Source of the DNA: Leifsonia aquatica
Lineage (GTDB): Bacteria > Actinomycetota > Actinomycetes > Actinomycetales > Microbacteriaceae
DNA length: 64,000 nucleotides
Direction: 5' to 3'
Assembly: GCF_014190775.1 (NCBI RefSeq)
Contig: NZ_JACHVP010000001.1
Location: 1,116,001-1,180,000 of the forward strand
This document shows positions 17,537 to 26,323 of the stretch, piece after piece (positions within the stretch are counted from its first letter, which is position 1; each line of letters opens with the position of its first letter). Below the pieces are notes generated by a model. The model saw nothing but the letters and a program-made list of their open reading frames with translations, had not been told where the DNA came from and did no database searches. The position numbers and the translations under genes are program-made.

Positions 17537-18697
17537 GTGGCAGCAATCAATCTGGGGATGCCCAAAGTCCCCGAGACCCTCGCACCCCGTCGCACGTCCC
17601 GCCAGATCCGTGTCGGCAAAGTCCTCGTCGGAGGCGACGCCCCCGTCAGTGTGCAGTCGATGTGCACGACCCCGACGACGAACATCAACGCGACGCTCCA
17701 ACAGATCGCCGAGCTGACGGCCTCGGGCTGCGACATCGTCCGCGTCGCCGTGCCGAGCCGTGACGACGCCGAGGCGCTGCCGATCATCGCCCGGAAGAGC
17801 CAGATCCCGGTGATCGCCGACATCCACTTCCAGCCGAACTACGTCTACGCGGCGATCGACGCCGGCTGTGCGGCCGTGCGCGTCAACCCGGGCAACATCC
17901 GCAAGTTCGACGACCAGGTCGGCAAGATCGCGGCGTACGCGAAGGCCGCAGGCGTCTCGCTCCGCATCGGCGTCAACGCCGGTTCGCTCGAGCCCAGCCT
18001 GCTGCAGAAGTACGGCAAGCCCACCGCCGAGGCGCTCGTCGAGAGCGCCGTCTGGGAGGCCAGCCTCTTCGAGGAGCACGACTTCCACGACTTCAAGATC
18101 TCGGTCAAGCACAACGACCCGATCGTCATGGTGAAGGCCTACCGCCAGCTCGCCGAGCGCGGCGACTGGCCGCTGCACCTCGGTGTGACCGAGGCGGGCC
18201 CGGAGTTCCAGGGCACGATCAAGTCCGCGACGGCGTTCGGCATCCTGCTCTCCGAGGGCATCGGCGACACGATCCGCGTCTCCCTCTCCGCCCCGCCGGC
18301 GCAGGAGGTCAAGGTCGGCCTGCAGATCCTGCAGTCGCTGAACCTGCGCGAGCGCAAGCTCGAGATCGTCTCCTGCCCGAGCTGCGGCCGCGCGCAGGTC
18401 GACGTCTACACGCTCGCGAACGACGTCACGAGCGGCCTGGAGGGCATGAGCGTGCCCCTGCGCGTCGCCGTCATGGGCTGCGTCGTGAACGGTCCCGGCG
18501 AGGCCCGTGAGGCCGACCTGGGCGTGGCGAGCGGCAACGGCAAGGGCCAGATCTTCGTCAAGGGCGAGGTCATCAAGACCGTGCCCGAGGCCGAGATCGT
18601 GCAGACCCTGATCGCCGAGGCCAACCGCATCGCCGCCGAGATGGGTGAGGAGGGCGGCCCGTCGGGCGAGCCCGTCGTCACCGTCGGCGCGCACTAA
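17537..18697 (+). CDS. ispG: 4-hydroxy-3-methylbut-2-enyl diphosphate synthase
   Basis: This 386-residue iron-sulfur enzyme of the MEP pathway reductively converts MEcPP to HMBPP. The C-terminal [4Fe-4S] ligands are CPSCGR (two cysteines) and the CVVNGPGEA motif. The N-terminal TIM-barrel part contains VQSMCTTPT and NPGNIRKF. Length matches actinobacterial IspG. It shares its pathway with dxr 3 kb upstream. Confidence 0.95.
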   Translation: MAAINLGMPKVPETLAPRRTSRQIRVGKVLVGGDAPVSVQSMCTTPTTNINATLQQIAELTASGCDIVRVAVPSRDDAEALPIIARKSQIPVIADIHFQPNYVYAAIDAGCAAVRVNPGNIRKFDDQVGKIAAYAKAAGVSLRIGVNAGSLEPSLLQKYGKPTAEALVESAVWEASLFEEHDFHDFKISVKHNDPIVMVKAYRQLAERGDWPLHLGVTEAGPEFQGTIKSATAFGILLSEGIGDTIRVSLSAPPAQEVKVGLQILQSLNLRERKLEIVSCPSCGRAQVDVYTLANDVTSGLEGMSVPLRVAVMGCVVNGPGEAREADLGVASGNGKGQIFVKGEVIKTVPEAEIVQTLIAEANRIAAEMGEEGGPSGEPVVTVGAH

Positions 18698-18718
18698 GCC
18701 ACTCGGGCCCGCGGGTCG

Positions 18719-20170
18719 TCAGCGCGCCACGCCGCCGGCCGGGTCGACGGCGTCGAAGCGGATCGTCCCGCTCGGGATATCCGCCGCCACGAGGTGGAGC
18801 CGCAGCCGGTCGCCCGGACGCACGCCGTCGGGCCGGGGGAGCGATGCCGTCACCACGGGGTCGGCGAGCTGGACCGTGACCGTGCCGTTGCGCACGGCGA
18901 GAACCGTGGCGTCGAACACGGCGCCGATCCGGGAGGCCAGGAGCGCCGCCTCCACCCGATCGAGCGCTCCGGCGTCGAGCTTCGCGGCGAGGCGGTTCGA
19001 GGCGCCCATGATCGACGGCAGCGCGCCGAGGGACTCCCGCGCCCAATCGGGCACCGGCCGACCGGCGCACAGTGCGTCGCACACCACCAGCGCCCAGCGG
19101 TCCACGAGCCGGCGCAGTGGCGCGGTCGTGTGCGCGTAGGGCGCGGCGATCGCGGATTGGTCCGGGTCGGCGGGAGCCTCGCCGTCCATGGCGACGTAGC
19201 CGGCGCCTCGGAAGAGACCGGCGGCCGCCTGGAGTACCGCAGCGGCACGCTGCTCACCGTGATCGAGGGTGCGCAGATACTCGCCGTAGTCGACACCCTG
19301 AGGCCAGGGGAGGCCGAGCGCGACGGTCTGGGCGCGGAACGCCTCCACCGCCTCCGCGCCGGGCGCGGGCATCGTGCGCAGGATGCCGACCTTCGCGTCG
19401 AGCATGACGCGGGCGGCCGCCATCCCGGTCAGCAGCGAGAGCTGGGCGTTCCACTCCTCGACAGGAAGCGTCGCGCGCCGCTCGATCGCGTACGCGCCGT
19501 CGCGGAAGACGATCTCCTCGTCGGGGCGGTTCAGGCTCGCGCCGCCGCGGGCCCGCTCCTGCGCGATGCGTGCGGGTCCGACCTCCGAGAGGAGGGCGAG
19601 GGGCTCCGGCGCGGTGCCGCTGTCGAGCGCCTCCTGAGCCTCCGCGTACGTCCACTGCCGGCGGGAGCGGATGCGCGCCCGCGCGACCGACGCCGACACC
19701 TCGAGCCCGTCGGCGTCGAGGACGATGTCCCAGACGTAGGCGCTCCGGAGGGCGTCCGGCAGGAGCGAGCCGGCGTCCTCGCCGATGGCCGCGGGATGCA
19801 GCGGGACGCGCCCATCCGGTGCATAGAGGGTCTGTCCCCGGTGCCGCGCCTCCTCGTCGACGGCCCCGCCGGGGCGCACGAGCGCGGGCACGTCGGCGAT
19901 CGCGTACCGCACCCGGTGCCCGGCGCCGCTGCGCTCGATGTGCAGGGCCTGGTCCAGGTCGGTCGAGCCGGGCGGATCGATCGTGAGGAACGGGACAGCG
20001 GTCAGATCCGCCTCCGGAAGCACCTGATCGGCGGCGGCCCGACGGGCCTCCTCCTCGACCGGAGGGGCGAACCCGTCCGGCAGGTCGAGCGATGCGCGCA
20101 GGTCGGCGAGGGAGCGGGCGAGCTCGGTCTGCGCCGCGGACGGGGCGATGGAGGTCCGGCGGTCGGGCAT
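18719..20170 (-). CDS. RNB-domain 3'-5' exoribonuclease (RNase II/R family, minimal)
   Basis: This 483-residue protein carries the RNB catalytic motif TIDPPGSTDLDQAL near residue 62, whose aspartates bind Mg2+. The later AAPYAHTTAPLRRLVDRW motif is also RNB-typical. Unlike RNase II or R there is no N-terminal cold-shock pair, only about 55 residues. The last 80 residues look like a small OB/S1-like beta domain. This short architecture is known in actinobacteria and Deinococcus. CATAGT (20179-20184, minus) lies 8 bases before the ATG. Substrates are unknown. Confidence 0.85.
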   Translation of the reverse strand: MPDRRTSIAPSAAQTELARSLADLRASLDLPDGFAPPVEEEARRAAADQVLPEADLTAVPFLTIDPPGSTDLDQALHIERSGAGHRVRYAIADVPALVRPGGAVDEEARHRGQTLYAPDGRVPLHPAAIGEDAGSLLPDALRSAYVWDIVLDADGLEVSASVARARIRSRRQWTYAEAQEALDSGTAPEPLALLSEVGPARIAQERARGGASLNRPDEEIVFRDGAYAIERRATLPVEEWNAQLSLLTGMAAARVMLDAKVGILRTMPAPGAEAVEAFRAQTVALGLPWPQGVDYGEYLRTLDHGEQRAAAVLQAAAGLFRGAGYVAMDGEAPADPDQSAIAAPYAHTTAPLRRLVDRWALVVCDALCAGRPVPDWARESLGALPSIMGASNRLAAKLDAGALDRVEAALLASRIGAVFDATVLAVRNGTVTVQLADPVVTASLPRPDGVRPGDRLRLHLVAADIPSGTIRFDAVDPAGGVAR

Positions 20171-20202
20171 GCCGTCACACTATGCCACCCCTCCGCGCCC
20201 TC

Positions 20203-20208
20203 TAACAT
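20203..20208 (+). promoter_or_regulatory. -10 element of proS (leaderless)
   Basis: TAACAT, 6-base spacer, GTG start at 20215. It lies in the 44-bp gap to the divergent RNB gene. Confidence 0.6.
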
Positions 20209-20214
20209 GGAACG

Positions 20215-21981
20215 GTGCCTACACGCCTGACGAACTATTTCCTCCGCACGCTCCGCGAAGACCCCTCCGACGCCGAGGTCACCAGCCACCGGCTGCTGGT
20301 CCGCGCCGGCTACATCCGGCGCCAGGCGCCGGGGATCTTCGCTTGGCTGCCGCTCGGTCTGCGGGTGAAGGCCCGCATCGAGACGATCATCCGCGAGGAG
20401 ATGGCCGCCGCCGGCGCGCACGAGGTCCACTTCCCGGCCCTGCTGCCGCGGGAGCCGTACGAGGTCACCAACCGCTGGGAGGAGTACGGCGACGGGCTCT
20501 TCCGCCTGCAGGACCGCAAGGGCGCCGACTACCTGCTCGCGCCGACGCACGAAGAGGTCTTCACCCTCCTGGTGAAGGACCTCTACTCGTCGTACAAGGA
20601 CCTGCCGCTCACGATCTTCCAGATCCAGGACAAGTACCGCGACGAGGCGCGCCCCCGGGCCGGCCTCCTGCGCGGCCGCGAGTTCACGATGAAGGATGCC
20701 TACTCGTTCGACGCCAGCGACGCCGGCCTCGAGACCAGCTACCTCGCGCAGCGCGACGCGTACGAGCGCATCTTCCAGCGCCTCGGCCTCTCCTACGTCA
20801 TCGTCCAGGCGGACGCGGGCGCGATGGGTGGCTCGCGCAGCGAGGAGTTCCTGCACCCGACCGTCGTCGGCGAGGACACGTTCGTGCGCTCGGAGGGCGG
20901 ATACGCCGCGAACGTCGAGGCGTTCACGACCGTCGCGCCTCCCGCGCGCGGCTACGAGAAGCTCACCCCGGCCGAGGTGCTGGACACGCCGAACACGCCG
21001 ACCATCCAGACGCTGGTCGACGTCGCCAACGAGAAGCACCCGCGCCCGGACGGCCGCGCCTGGACGGCCGCGGACACGCTCAAGAACGTCGTGCTCGCCC
21101 TGACGCACCTCGACGGCAGCCGCGAGCTGGTCGTCGTCGGCCTGCCCGGCGACCGCGAGGTCGACACCAAGCGTGCAGAGGTCGCCTTCGCGCCCGCCGA
21201 GATCGAGCCCGCCACAGAGGCCGACTTCGCCAAGCACCCCGGTCTGGTCAAGGGCTACATCGGCCCCTGGTCGGCCGAGGGCGCCGTGCTCGGCGAGGAG
21301 TCGGCCACCGGCATCCGCTACGTCGTCGACCCCCGCGTCGTGGACGGCTCGGGCTGGATCACCGGCGCGAACGTCGACGGCAAGCACGTCTTCGGACTCG
21401 TCGCGGGCCGCGACTTCGCCTGGGACGGCGTGGTCGAGGTCGCCGAGGTCAAGGCGGGCGACCCCGCGCCCGACGGCTCCGGCCCCGTGGAGCTCGCGCG
21501 CGGCATGGAGATCGGCCACGTCTTCCAGCTCGGCCGCAAGTACGCGGAGGCTCTCGGCCTCAAGGTGCTGGACGAGAACGGCAAGCTCGTCACCGTCACG
21601 ATGGGCTCGTACGGCATCGGCGTGACTCGCATCCTGGCGATCATCGCCGAGGAGAACAACGACGACAAGGGCCTGATCTGGCCCGAGTCCGTCGCGCCGT
21701 TCGACGTGCACGTGGTCGCGGCTGGCCGCGACCAGGCCGCGTTCGACGTGGCCGAGCAGGCCGCTGCCGAGCTCGAGGGCGCCGGGCTCGAGGTCCTCCT
21801 CGACGACCGTCCCAAGGTCTCCCCGGGCGTCAAGTTCGGCGACGCCGAGCTCATCGGCGTGCCGCGCGTGCTGGTCGCCGGCCGCGGCGCCGCCGACGGC
21901 GAGGTGGAGCTCTGGAACCGCCGCACCGGCGAGCGTCAGACGCTCCCGCTGACCGAGGCGATCGCCCAGCTCATCGCATAA
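20215..21981 (+). CDS. proS: Prolyl-tRNA synthetase
   Basis: This 588-residue class II synthetase of the bacterial type has an editing (INS) domain inserted between motifs 2 and 3, about residues 230-400. Recognisable stretches are the N-terminal [20 protein letters not shown], motif 2 ([18 protein letters not shown]) and motif 3 ([12 protein letters not shown]), then the anticodon-binding domain. It charges tRNA-Pro in the cytoplasm. The GTG start is supported by the -10 spacing. Confidence 0.96.
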   Translation: MPTRLTNYFLRTLREDPSDAEVTSHRLLVRAGYIRRQAPGIFAWLPLGLRVKARIETIIREEMAAAGAHEVHFPALLPREPYEVTNRWEEYGDGLFRLQDRKGADYLLAPTHEEVFTLLVKDLYSSYKDLPLTIFQIQDKYRDEARPRAGLLRGREFTMKDAYSFDASDAGLETSYLAQRDAYERIFQRLGLSYVIVQADAGAMGGSRSEEFLHPTVVGEDTFVRSEGGYAANVEAFTTVAPPARGYEKLTPAEVLDTPNTPTIQTLVDVANEKHPRPDGRAWTAADTLKNVVLALTHLDGSRELVVVGLPGDREVDTKRAEVAFAPAEIEPATEADFAKHPGLVKGYIGPWSAEGAVLGEESATGIRYVVDPRVVDGSGWITGANVDGKHVFGLVAGRDFAWDGVVEVAEVKAGDPAPDGSGPVELARGMEIGHVFQLGRKYAEALGLKVLDENGKLVTVTMGSYGIGVTRILAIIAEENNDDKGLIWPESVAPFDVHVVAAGRDQAAFDVAEQAAAELEGAGLEVLLDDRPKVSPGVKFGDAELIGVPRVLVAGRGAADGEVELWNRRTGERQTLPLTEAIAQLIA

Positions 21982-22005
21982 CGATCCGGGCGCCGGCGGG
22001 GCCGC

Positions 22006-23061
22006 TCAGGCGGCCTCGTCGTCCCCGGTGATCTCGGAGTGGATGCGGCGCAGATCCTCCACGAGCGACCCGAGCAGCACCCAGTGGCGCGGATCGGGCG
22101 TGGAGATCACCAGCGGCGCCGTGAGGGCCGGGATGTTCGCCGTCGCGGTGTCGGGCTCGACGATCGGCTGGTCCGGGTCGCGGCTGAGCAGGCGCAGGTC
22201 GTGCGCCGCCCGCCGCAGCTCTTCGGCGATGGCGATCATCGTCGGTTCGCCGGTGAGCCCGTCGTCGTAGTGGTCGTGGAAGGCGCGCGTCATGCCGACG
22301 GCGCGGGTGACGATGGGCTTGAGGCGCGCGAACAGCGCCTCGTCGTGGGCCAGGACGAGCCGGTGCTTGCCCTGCCGCGGGTTCAGCGTCAGGCTCTCCT
22401 CGGCCGCGGTCAGGGCTGTTCCGGCCTTGGCCTCCATCGGTCGCAGGAGGCGCGCCTCGATCAGGAGGGCGTCCAGCTCACCCGGCGTGAGTGTGCTGGT
22501 GATGGCGCGCGCGAGGCGGTCGAGCGTCGCGGCGAGCTCGTTGCCGAGCGCGAGGACCGCCGTGCGCGCGGGCGCCGTGAGCACGGGCGGGACGACCGCG
22601 ATGTTGACGATCACGCCGATCACCGCGCCGACGATGGTCTCGCCGATGCGCGCGAGCGCATACTCCGGGTTGGAGGCGCCGATCGCGAGGACGAGCATGG
22701 CGCTGATCGGCACCTGGTTGGCGCTGCCGGGGGTCAGCTTGAGCACCCAGGCGAGCAGCACCGACACGACGACGGCGACCAGCACGATCCAGCTGTTCAT
22801 CCCGAACGCCAGGCCGACCGCGTAGGCGACCAGCACGCCGACGATCACCCCGAGGGAGCGCTCGATCGCACGGCCGACGGACTGGTTCACGCTCGGCTGC
22901 ACCACGAGCAGGGCCGCGATCGCGGCGAACACCGGCAGCTCCCCGGGCACGATCAGGCTCGCAGCGAGCCACGCCAGAATCATCGCGACGGCGGTCTTGA
23001 GCACCTGCAGGAAGGGCGTGCGGCTCGTCGCTCGGATGTTCGCGGGGAGTTTCAGTGCCAC
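22006..23061 (-). CDS. FUSC-family membrane protein (aromatic acid exporter-like)
   Basis: This 351-residue protein has about six hydrophobic segments in the N-terminal 165 residues, including QPSVNQSVGRAIERSLGVIVGV, a family-typical fusaric-acid-resistance/YgaP stretch. A soluble, helical C-terminal half follows. FUSC proteins are thought to export aromatic or phenolic acids, but substrates are mostly unknown. The GTG start at 23061 is set by TAGCCT ending 6 bases upstream. It is convergent with proS. Confidence 0.78.
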   Translation of the reverse strand: MALKLPANIRATSRTPFLQVLKTAVAMILAWLAASLIVPGELPVFAAIAALLVVQPSVNQSVGRAIERSLGVIVGVLVAYAVGLAFGMNSWIVLVAVVVSVLLAWVLKLTPGSANQVPISAMLVLAIGASNPEYALARIGETIVGAVIGVIVNIAVVPPVLTAPARTAVLALGNELAATLDRLARAITSTLTPGELDALLIEARLLRPMEAKAGTALTAAEESLTLNPRQGKHRLVLAHDEALFARLKPIVTRAVGMTRAFHDHYDDGLTGEPTMIAIAEELRRAAHDLRLLSRDPDQPIVEPDTATANIPALTAPLVISTPDPRHWVLLGSLVEDLRRIHSEITGDDEAA

Positions 23062-23067
23062 GCTTCC

Positions 23068-23073
23068 AGGCTA
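23068..23073 (-). promoter_or_regulatory. -10 element of the FUSC gene (leaderless)
   Basis: TAGCCT on the minus strand, 6-base spacer, GTG start at 23061. It overlaps the last codon and stop of the upstream AlkZ-like gene (end 23071). Confidence 0.55.
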
Positions 23074-24150
23074 GTCCGCGTAGCGGCCGTACCGATCCGC
23101 CGCCCGCGCGACTCCGCGCTCCTGCGCAGCGCTCAACGGCAGGAACGGGCGCGGCTCGATGTCGGTCCCGTCGCGCCGCCAGGTGCCCACCACGCGGCCG
23201 CCCGCGATGATGACGGGGGAGAAGATCCCGTTCTTGCCCGGGACGACCCGTTCGAAGTGCTCCGGGTCGATCACCGGGTCGCGATCCTGATAGCCGAGGA
23301 GGTACTCGTCGAAGCCGGGGAGGAGGTGCACGGCGGCGCTCTCGGCCCGGGTCGCCGGGCGTGCGGACGCCGCGTCCGCGAGCGCGGTCGTGACGAGGTA
23401 CTCGACGCCGTCGACCTCGAGCGTGGTGATCTCGTCGCCCAGCACCGCGACGGCGACGCGGGCCTGGGCCACGGTGCCCTTCGTCCACCACACGAAGTCC
23501 TTGAGAGTGGCGGGACCGTGGCCCGCGAGATACCGACGGAGGAATTCCGCGATCGCCTCGTCCGGCTCGTAGGTGTGCGCGTCCGCGAGCGGTGCCCACT
23601 CGTCGAGCAGCACGATCGCCTGCTGGGTGCGGTGCGTCGGGCCCCAGCAGATCACCCCGGTCTGCGCCAGGTAGTAGAGGAGGTGGTAGCCGCGCTGGCC
23701 GCCCGTGGCGATGCCGGCGGCCTCCCACAGCTCCATGGCCTCGGCACGGCTCAGGCTCCCGCCTCCGGCGAGGGCCCCGGTGAGGAGGTCGCGGGCGCGC
23801 GTGAAGTCGGGTGCCTCGAGCTCGAGGTCCCGGTGCCGGCGCGTCAGCCCGGCGATCATGCGCTCGGTGGTGATCCCGAGCATCCAGCGGAGATCCTCCG
23901 GGGGGACGAAGTGCAGCGTCCCGCGCATCGGCCACGACCGCACGATGCGGCCGGCGTCGAGGTCTGCGAGCACGGCGTTGCGCGACGGGGACGGCGTGCG
24001 AAGCGCCAACGCCCAGCAGGCGGCGGCGAAGTCCTGCGCCTGCACCGCGAGCATCCGGCGTGTCGCATCGACCGGGCTGTTCTCGGGATCGCCGTCGATG
24101 GCGTGCGCGAGGCGTCGCATCCGGAGCACGTCGGCACGGCGTGCTGGCAT
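23071..24150 (-). CDS. AlkZ-like winged-helix DNA-binding protein
   Basis: This 359-residue protein belongs to the HTH_42/AlkZ family of winged-helix DNA glycosylase-like proteins. The QXQ signature is visible as VQAQDF near residue 37, and the family stretches WPMRGTLHFV and LLPGFDEYLLGY are present. Streptomyces AlkZ unhooks azinomycin interstrand cross-links; related housekeeping members remove other alkylated bases. Here no antibiotic cluster is nearby, so a general alkylation-repair role is more likely. CAGACT (24157-24162, minus) lies 6 bases before the ATG. Confidence 0.8.
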   Translation of the reverse strand: MPARRADVLRMRRLAHAIDGDPENSPVDATRRMLAVQAQDFAAACWALALRTPSPSRNAVLADLDAGRIVRSWPMRGTLHFVPPEDLRWMLGITTERMIAGLTRRHRDLELEAPDFTRARDLLTGALAGGGSLSRAEAMELWEAAGIATGGQRGYHLLYYLAQTGVICWGPTHRTQQAIVLLDEWAPLADAHTYEPDEAIAEFLRRYLAGHGPATLKDFVWWTKGTVAQARVAVAVLGDEITTLEVDGVEYLVTTALADAASARPATRAESAAVHLLPGFDEYLLGYQDRDPVIDPEHFERVVPGKNGIFSPVIIAGGRVVGTWRRDGTDIEPRPFLPLSAAQERGVARAADRYGRYAD

Positions 24151-24193
24151 GCGTCCAGTCTGCCCCAGCGCACCGACACCGGCGCGAGGCGCG

Positions 24194-25261
24194 CTACGGC
24201 AGGATGCCCAGGTCGCTCAGCTGCTCGCTGAGGCCCGCGCCGTCCGGCGCGTAGACCCACGGGACGCCCGAGAGCTCGCTGTGCTTCTCGGCCTTCGAGC
24301 GGCCACCCGCGAGCACAGCCTCTCCTCCGGAGAGCTGACGGATGGCGACCCCGGTCACGTTGTCGGGGTGCGCCGTCGTGAACTCCCCGTAGAGCAGCTC
24401 GTCGTGCTGTCCGTCGTCGCCGATGAGCAGCCACTTGAGGCCGGGGAACTCGGAGGCGAGACGCTCCAGGTTGGTGCGCTTGTGCTCGCGGCCGCTGCGG
24501 AAGATGCGGTCATGGGTCGGGCCCCAGTCGGTGAGGAGGAGGGGGCCGGACGGGAAGAGGTTGCGCGAGAGGAACCGGCGCAGCGTCGGCGCCACGTTCC
24601 ACGCGCCGGTCGAGAGATAGATGACGGGCGTGCCGGGATGCGTGGAGGCCAGACGTTCCAGGAGCACGGCCATGCCCGGCGTGGGGACGCGCGCGTGCTC
24701 GTCGAGCACGAAGGTGTTCCAGGCGGCGAGCAGCGGCCGGGGGAGTGCCGTCACCATCACGGTGTCGTCGACGTCGGAGATGATGCCGAACTCGGCTTTG
24801 GGATCCACGATGTAGACGGGCGCCTCGAAGACACGGGAGGACTCGACGGTCGACAGCCGGACCGTGTGCCAGCCGGGGGCCAGCTGGACGGGGAGGACCG
24901 TGTCGATGACACCGCCGCGGTCGGGCCGAACCGTGTGGGTCTCGCCCTCGATCTCGACGGTGACAGTGACATCCGACACGGGGACGCTGACGAACGAGCG
25001 CCAGCCGCGGATGGACTCCTCGCGCTTGCGGTGCTTGCGCTCGGCCCGGCTGCCAGGCTTGGGCTCCTTCGCCAGCACGACGCGGCCGAGGATGCGCACC
25101 CAGGTGGGAGCGCCGTAGCCGGTGTACGGCAGGACCGTCGCCAGATAGCCGCGCTTGCGCGCCCGGCGGGCCCGGAACTCGTGGAACGCGTCTTCGATGC
25201 GCGCCGCCCGGTGCATGATGGGCTCCACGGCGGCGCTGCGCTTGTCCGGAGTTGCGGTCAT
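24194..25261 (-). CDS. App1/DUF2183-family phosphatase
   Basis: This 355-residue protein has the HAD-like DXDXT motif as ISDVDDTVMV near residue 167, followed by conserved YLSTGAWN and LIGDDGQHD segments. These define the App1 phosphatidate phosphatase catalytic domain (DUF2183). The first 150 residues form a basic, beta-rich N-terminal domain. In yeast App1 acts on phosphatidic acid; the bacterial substrate is not established. It is divergent from a TetR regulator across a 211-bp gap that holds two perfect palindromes. Confidence 0.8.
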   Translation of the reverse strand: MTATPDKRSAAVEPIMHRAARIEDAFHEFRARRARKRGYLATVLPYTGYGAPTWVRILGRVVLAKEPKPGSRAERKHRKREESIRGWRSFVSVPVSDVTVTVEIEGETHTVRPDRGGVIDTVLPVQLAPGWHTVRLSTVESSRVFEAPVYIVDPKAEFGIISDVDDTVMVTALPRPLLAAWNTFVLDEHARVPTPGMAVLLERLASTHPGTPVIYLSTGAWNVAPTLRRFLSRNLFPSGPLLLTDWGPTHDRIFRSGREHKRTNLERLASEFPGLKWLLIGDDGQHDELLYGEFTTAHPDNVTGVAIRQLSGGEAVLAGGRSKAEKHSELSGVPWVYAPDGAGLSEQLSDLGILP

Positions 25262-25305
25262 AGAGGTTCAAGTCTCTCATGGAGTGCAGGAACGGTTTCC
25301 ACAGT

Positions 25306-25319
25306 CCCCAGATCTGGGG
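25306..25319. promoter_or_regulatory. Perfect 14-bp palindrome upstream of the App1-like gene
   Basis: CCCCAGATCTGGGG is fully self-complementary. It lies 44 bases upstream of the ATG at 25261 in the gap between divergent genes, where an operator is plausible. No protein is assigned to it. Confidence 0.35.
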
Positions 25320-25402
25320 GGCGATCCACGGCGAGTTGAAGCGAATTCCCCGCAAGAAGTGAGCTTTCCACGAATATGATCGATACGAATGGAGTGCGTG
25401 AC

Positions 25403-25416
25403 GCGCGACGTCGCGC
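25403..25416. promoter_or_regulatory. Perfect 14-bp palindrome upstream of tetR-like gene
   Basis: GCGCGACGTCGCGC is fully self-complementary and lies 56 bases before the GTG of the TetR-family gene (25473). It is a candidate autoregulatory operator. GC-rich palindromes of this size do arise by chance in such DNA. Confidence 0.35.
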
Positions 25417-25472
25417 CCGGGTTGGGGAACCGCAACACGTAACGTAGTGACCGGAAAGAAGGAGTTGCGATC

Positions 25473-26129
25473 GTGCCCATCAACGACCTCGTCGCTGGAC
25501 AGAACACCGTCGGAGCCGCGCTCGTGCGCACCGAGCCGATCCAGGAGCGCAGCGCCGCCCGGGTCGACGCGCTGCTGGACGCGGCCGCCGAGGTGGTCGA
25601 CGAGATCGGTTTCGACCGGCTGACGACCGCGATGGTCGCCGAACGCGCCGGCGCCTCCATCGGAACCGTCTACCGGTACTTCCCCGACCGCATCGTCCTC
25701 CTGCAGGCGCTCCGCGACCGCGCGGTCCTCCGCTACCGGCGGGCCGTCGTGGCCGCGATCCACGAGCAGCAGCCCGAGCACTGGTGGAACGCCGTCGAGG
25801 CGGCCATCGACTCGTTCGTCACGATGTTCCGCGACGAGGCCGGCTTCCGCATCATCCGCTTCACCGACGCCGAGCGCTCGGGCGTGCCGGGCGAGGAGGT
25901 CGTGCGCGACGTCTCCTTCGCGGCGCAGTTCGCCGACATCCTGGCCGACGAGTACAGCCTCCCGGCCGGCGACGACCTCGCGTTCCGGCTCGAGATCGTG
26001 GTCGAGATCATGGACTCCCTCATCAACCGCGCCTTCCGCGACGATCCGGCCGGCGACGAGCGCTACATCGCCGAGGCCCGCGTCGTCGCTCGCGAGTACC
26101 TCGAGAAGCGGTACGGCAGCGAGGACTGA
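25473..26129 (+). CDS. TetR-family transcriptional regulator
   Basis: This 218-residue regulator has the TetR helix-turn-helix at about residues 25-75 (VDALLDAAAEVVDEIGFDRL, then RAGASIGTVYRYFPDR). The C-terminal ligand domain has no specific signature. AAGGAG lies 9 bases before the GTG start. It is divergent from the App1-like gene and precedes the osmoprotectant importer in the same direction, so it could act on itself, on App1 or on the importer. The target is not determined by sequence. Confidence 0.85.
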   Translation: MPINDLVAGQNTVGAALVRTEPIQERSAARVDALLDAAAEVVDEIGFDRLTTAMVAERAGASIGTVYRYFPDRIVLLQALRDRAVLRYRRAVVAAIHEQQPEHWWNAVEAAIDSFVTMFRDEAGFRIIRFTDAERSGVPGEEVVRDVSFAAQFADILADEYSLPAGDDLAFRLEIVVEIMDSLINRAFRDDPAGDERYIAEARVVAREYLEKRYGSED

Positions 26130-26258
26130 GGCATCTCGCTCCTCGCGGGAATGTCGGTGGTGCGCGCAACGCTGACATCCATCGACGGCTGCGCTCCGAA
26201 CAAGGCGGGGAGATCGACGATCTCTTCCGATTTCCGCCATAAAAGGACGCATCCGTTG

Positions 26259-26282
26259 CCAAACGGGCAGAACGCTGTTTGG
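26259..26282. promoter_or_regulatory. Inverted repeat upstream of the osmoprotectant ABC operon
   Basis: CCAAAC (26259-26264) and GTTTGG (26277-26282) form 6-bp arms with a 12-base spacer in the 194-bp leader region of the operon. An operator or part of the promoter region is possible. No clear -10/-35 pair is seen. Confidence 0.3.
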
Positions 26283-26323
26283 GTGGAATGGATGGACCTG
26301 ACCGACAGAAATGGGCCCCTGCG

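Noticed and set aside
25262-25278. tRNA T-arm-like AGAGGTTCAAGTCTCT
   Set aside because: The T-arm shape is present but no acceptor, D or anticodon arm can be formed around it, and upstream sequence is App1-like coding DNA.
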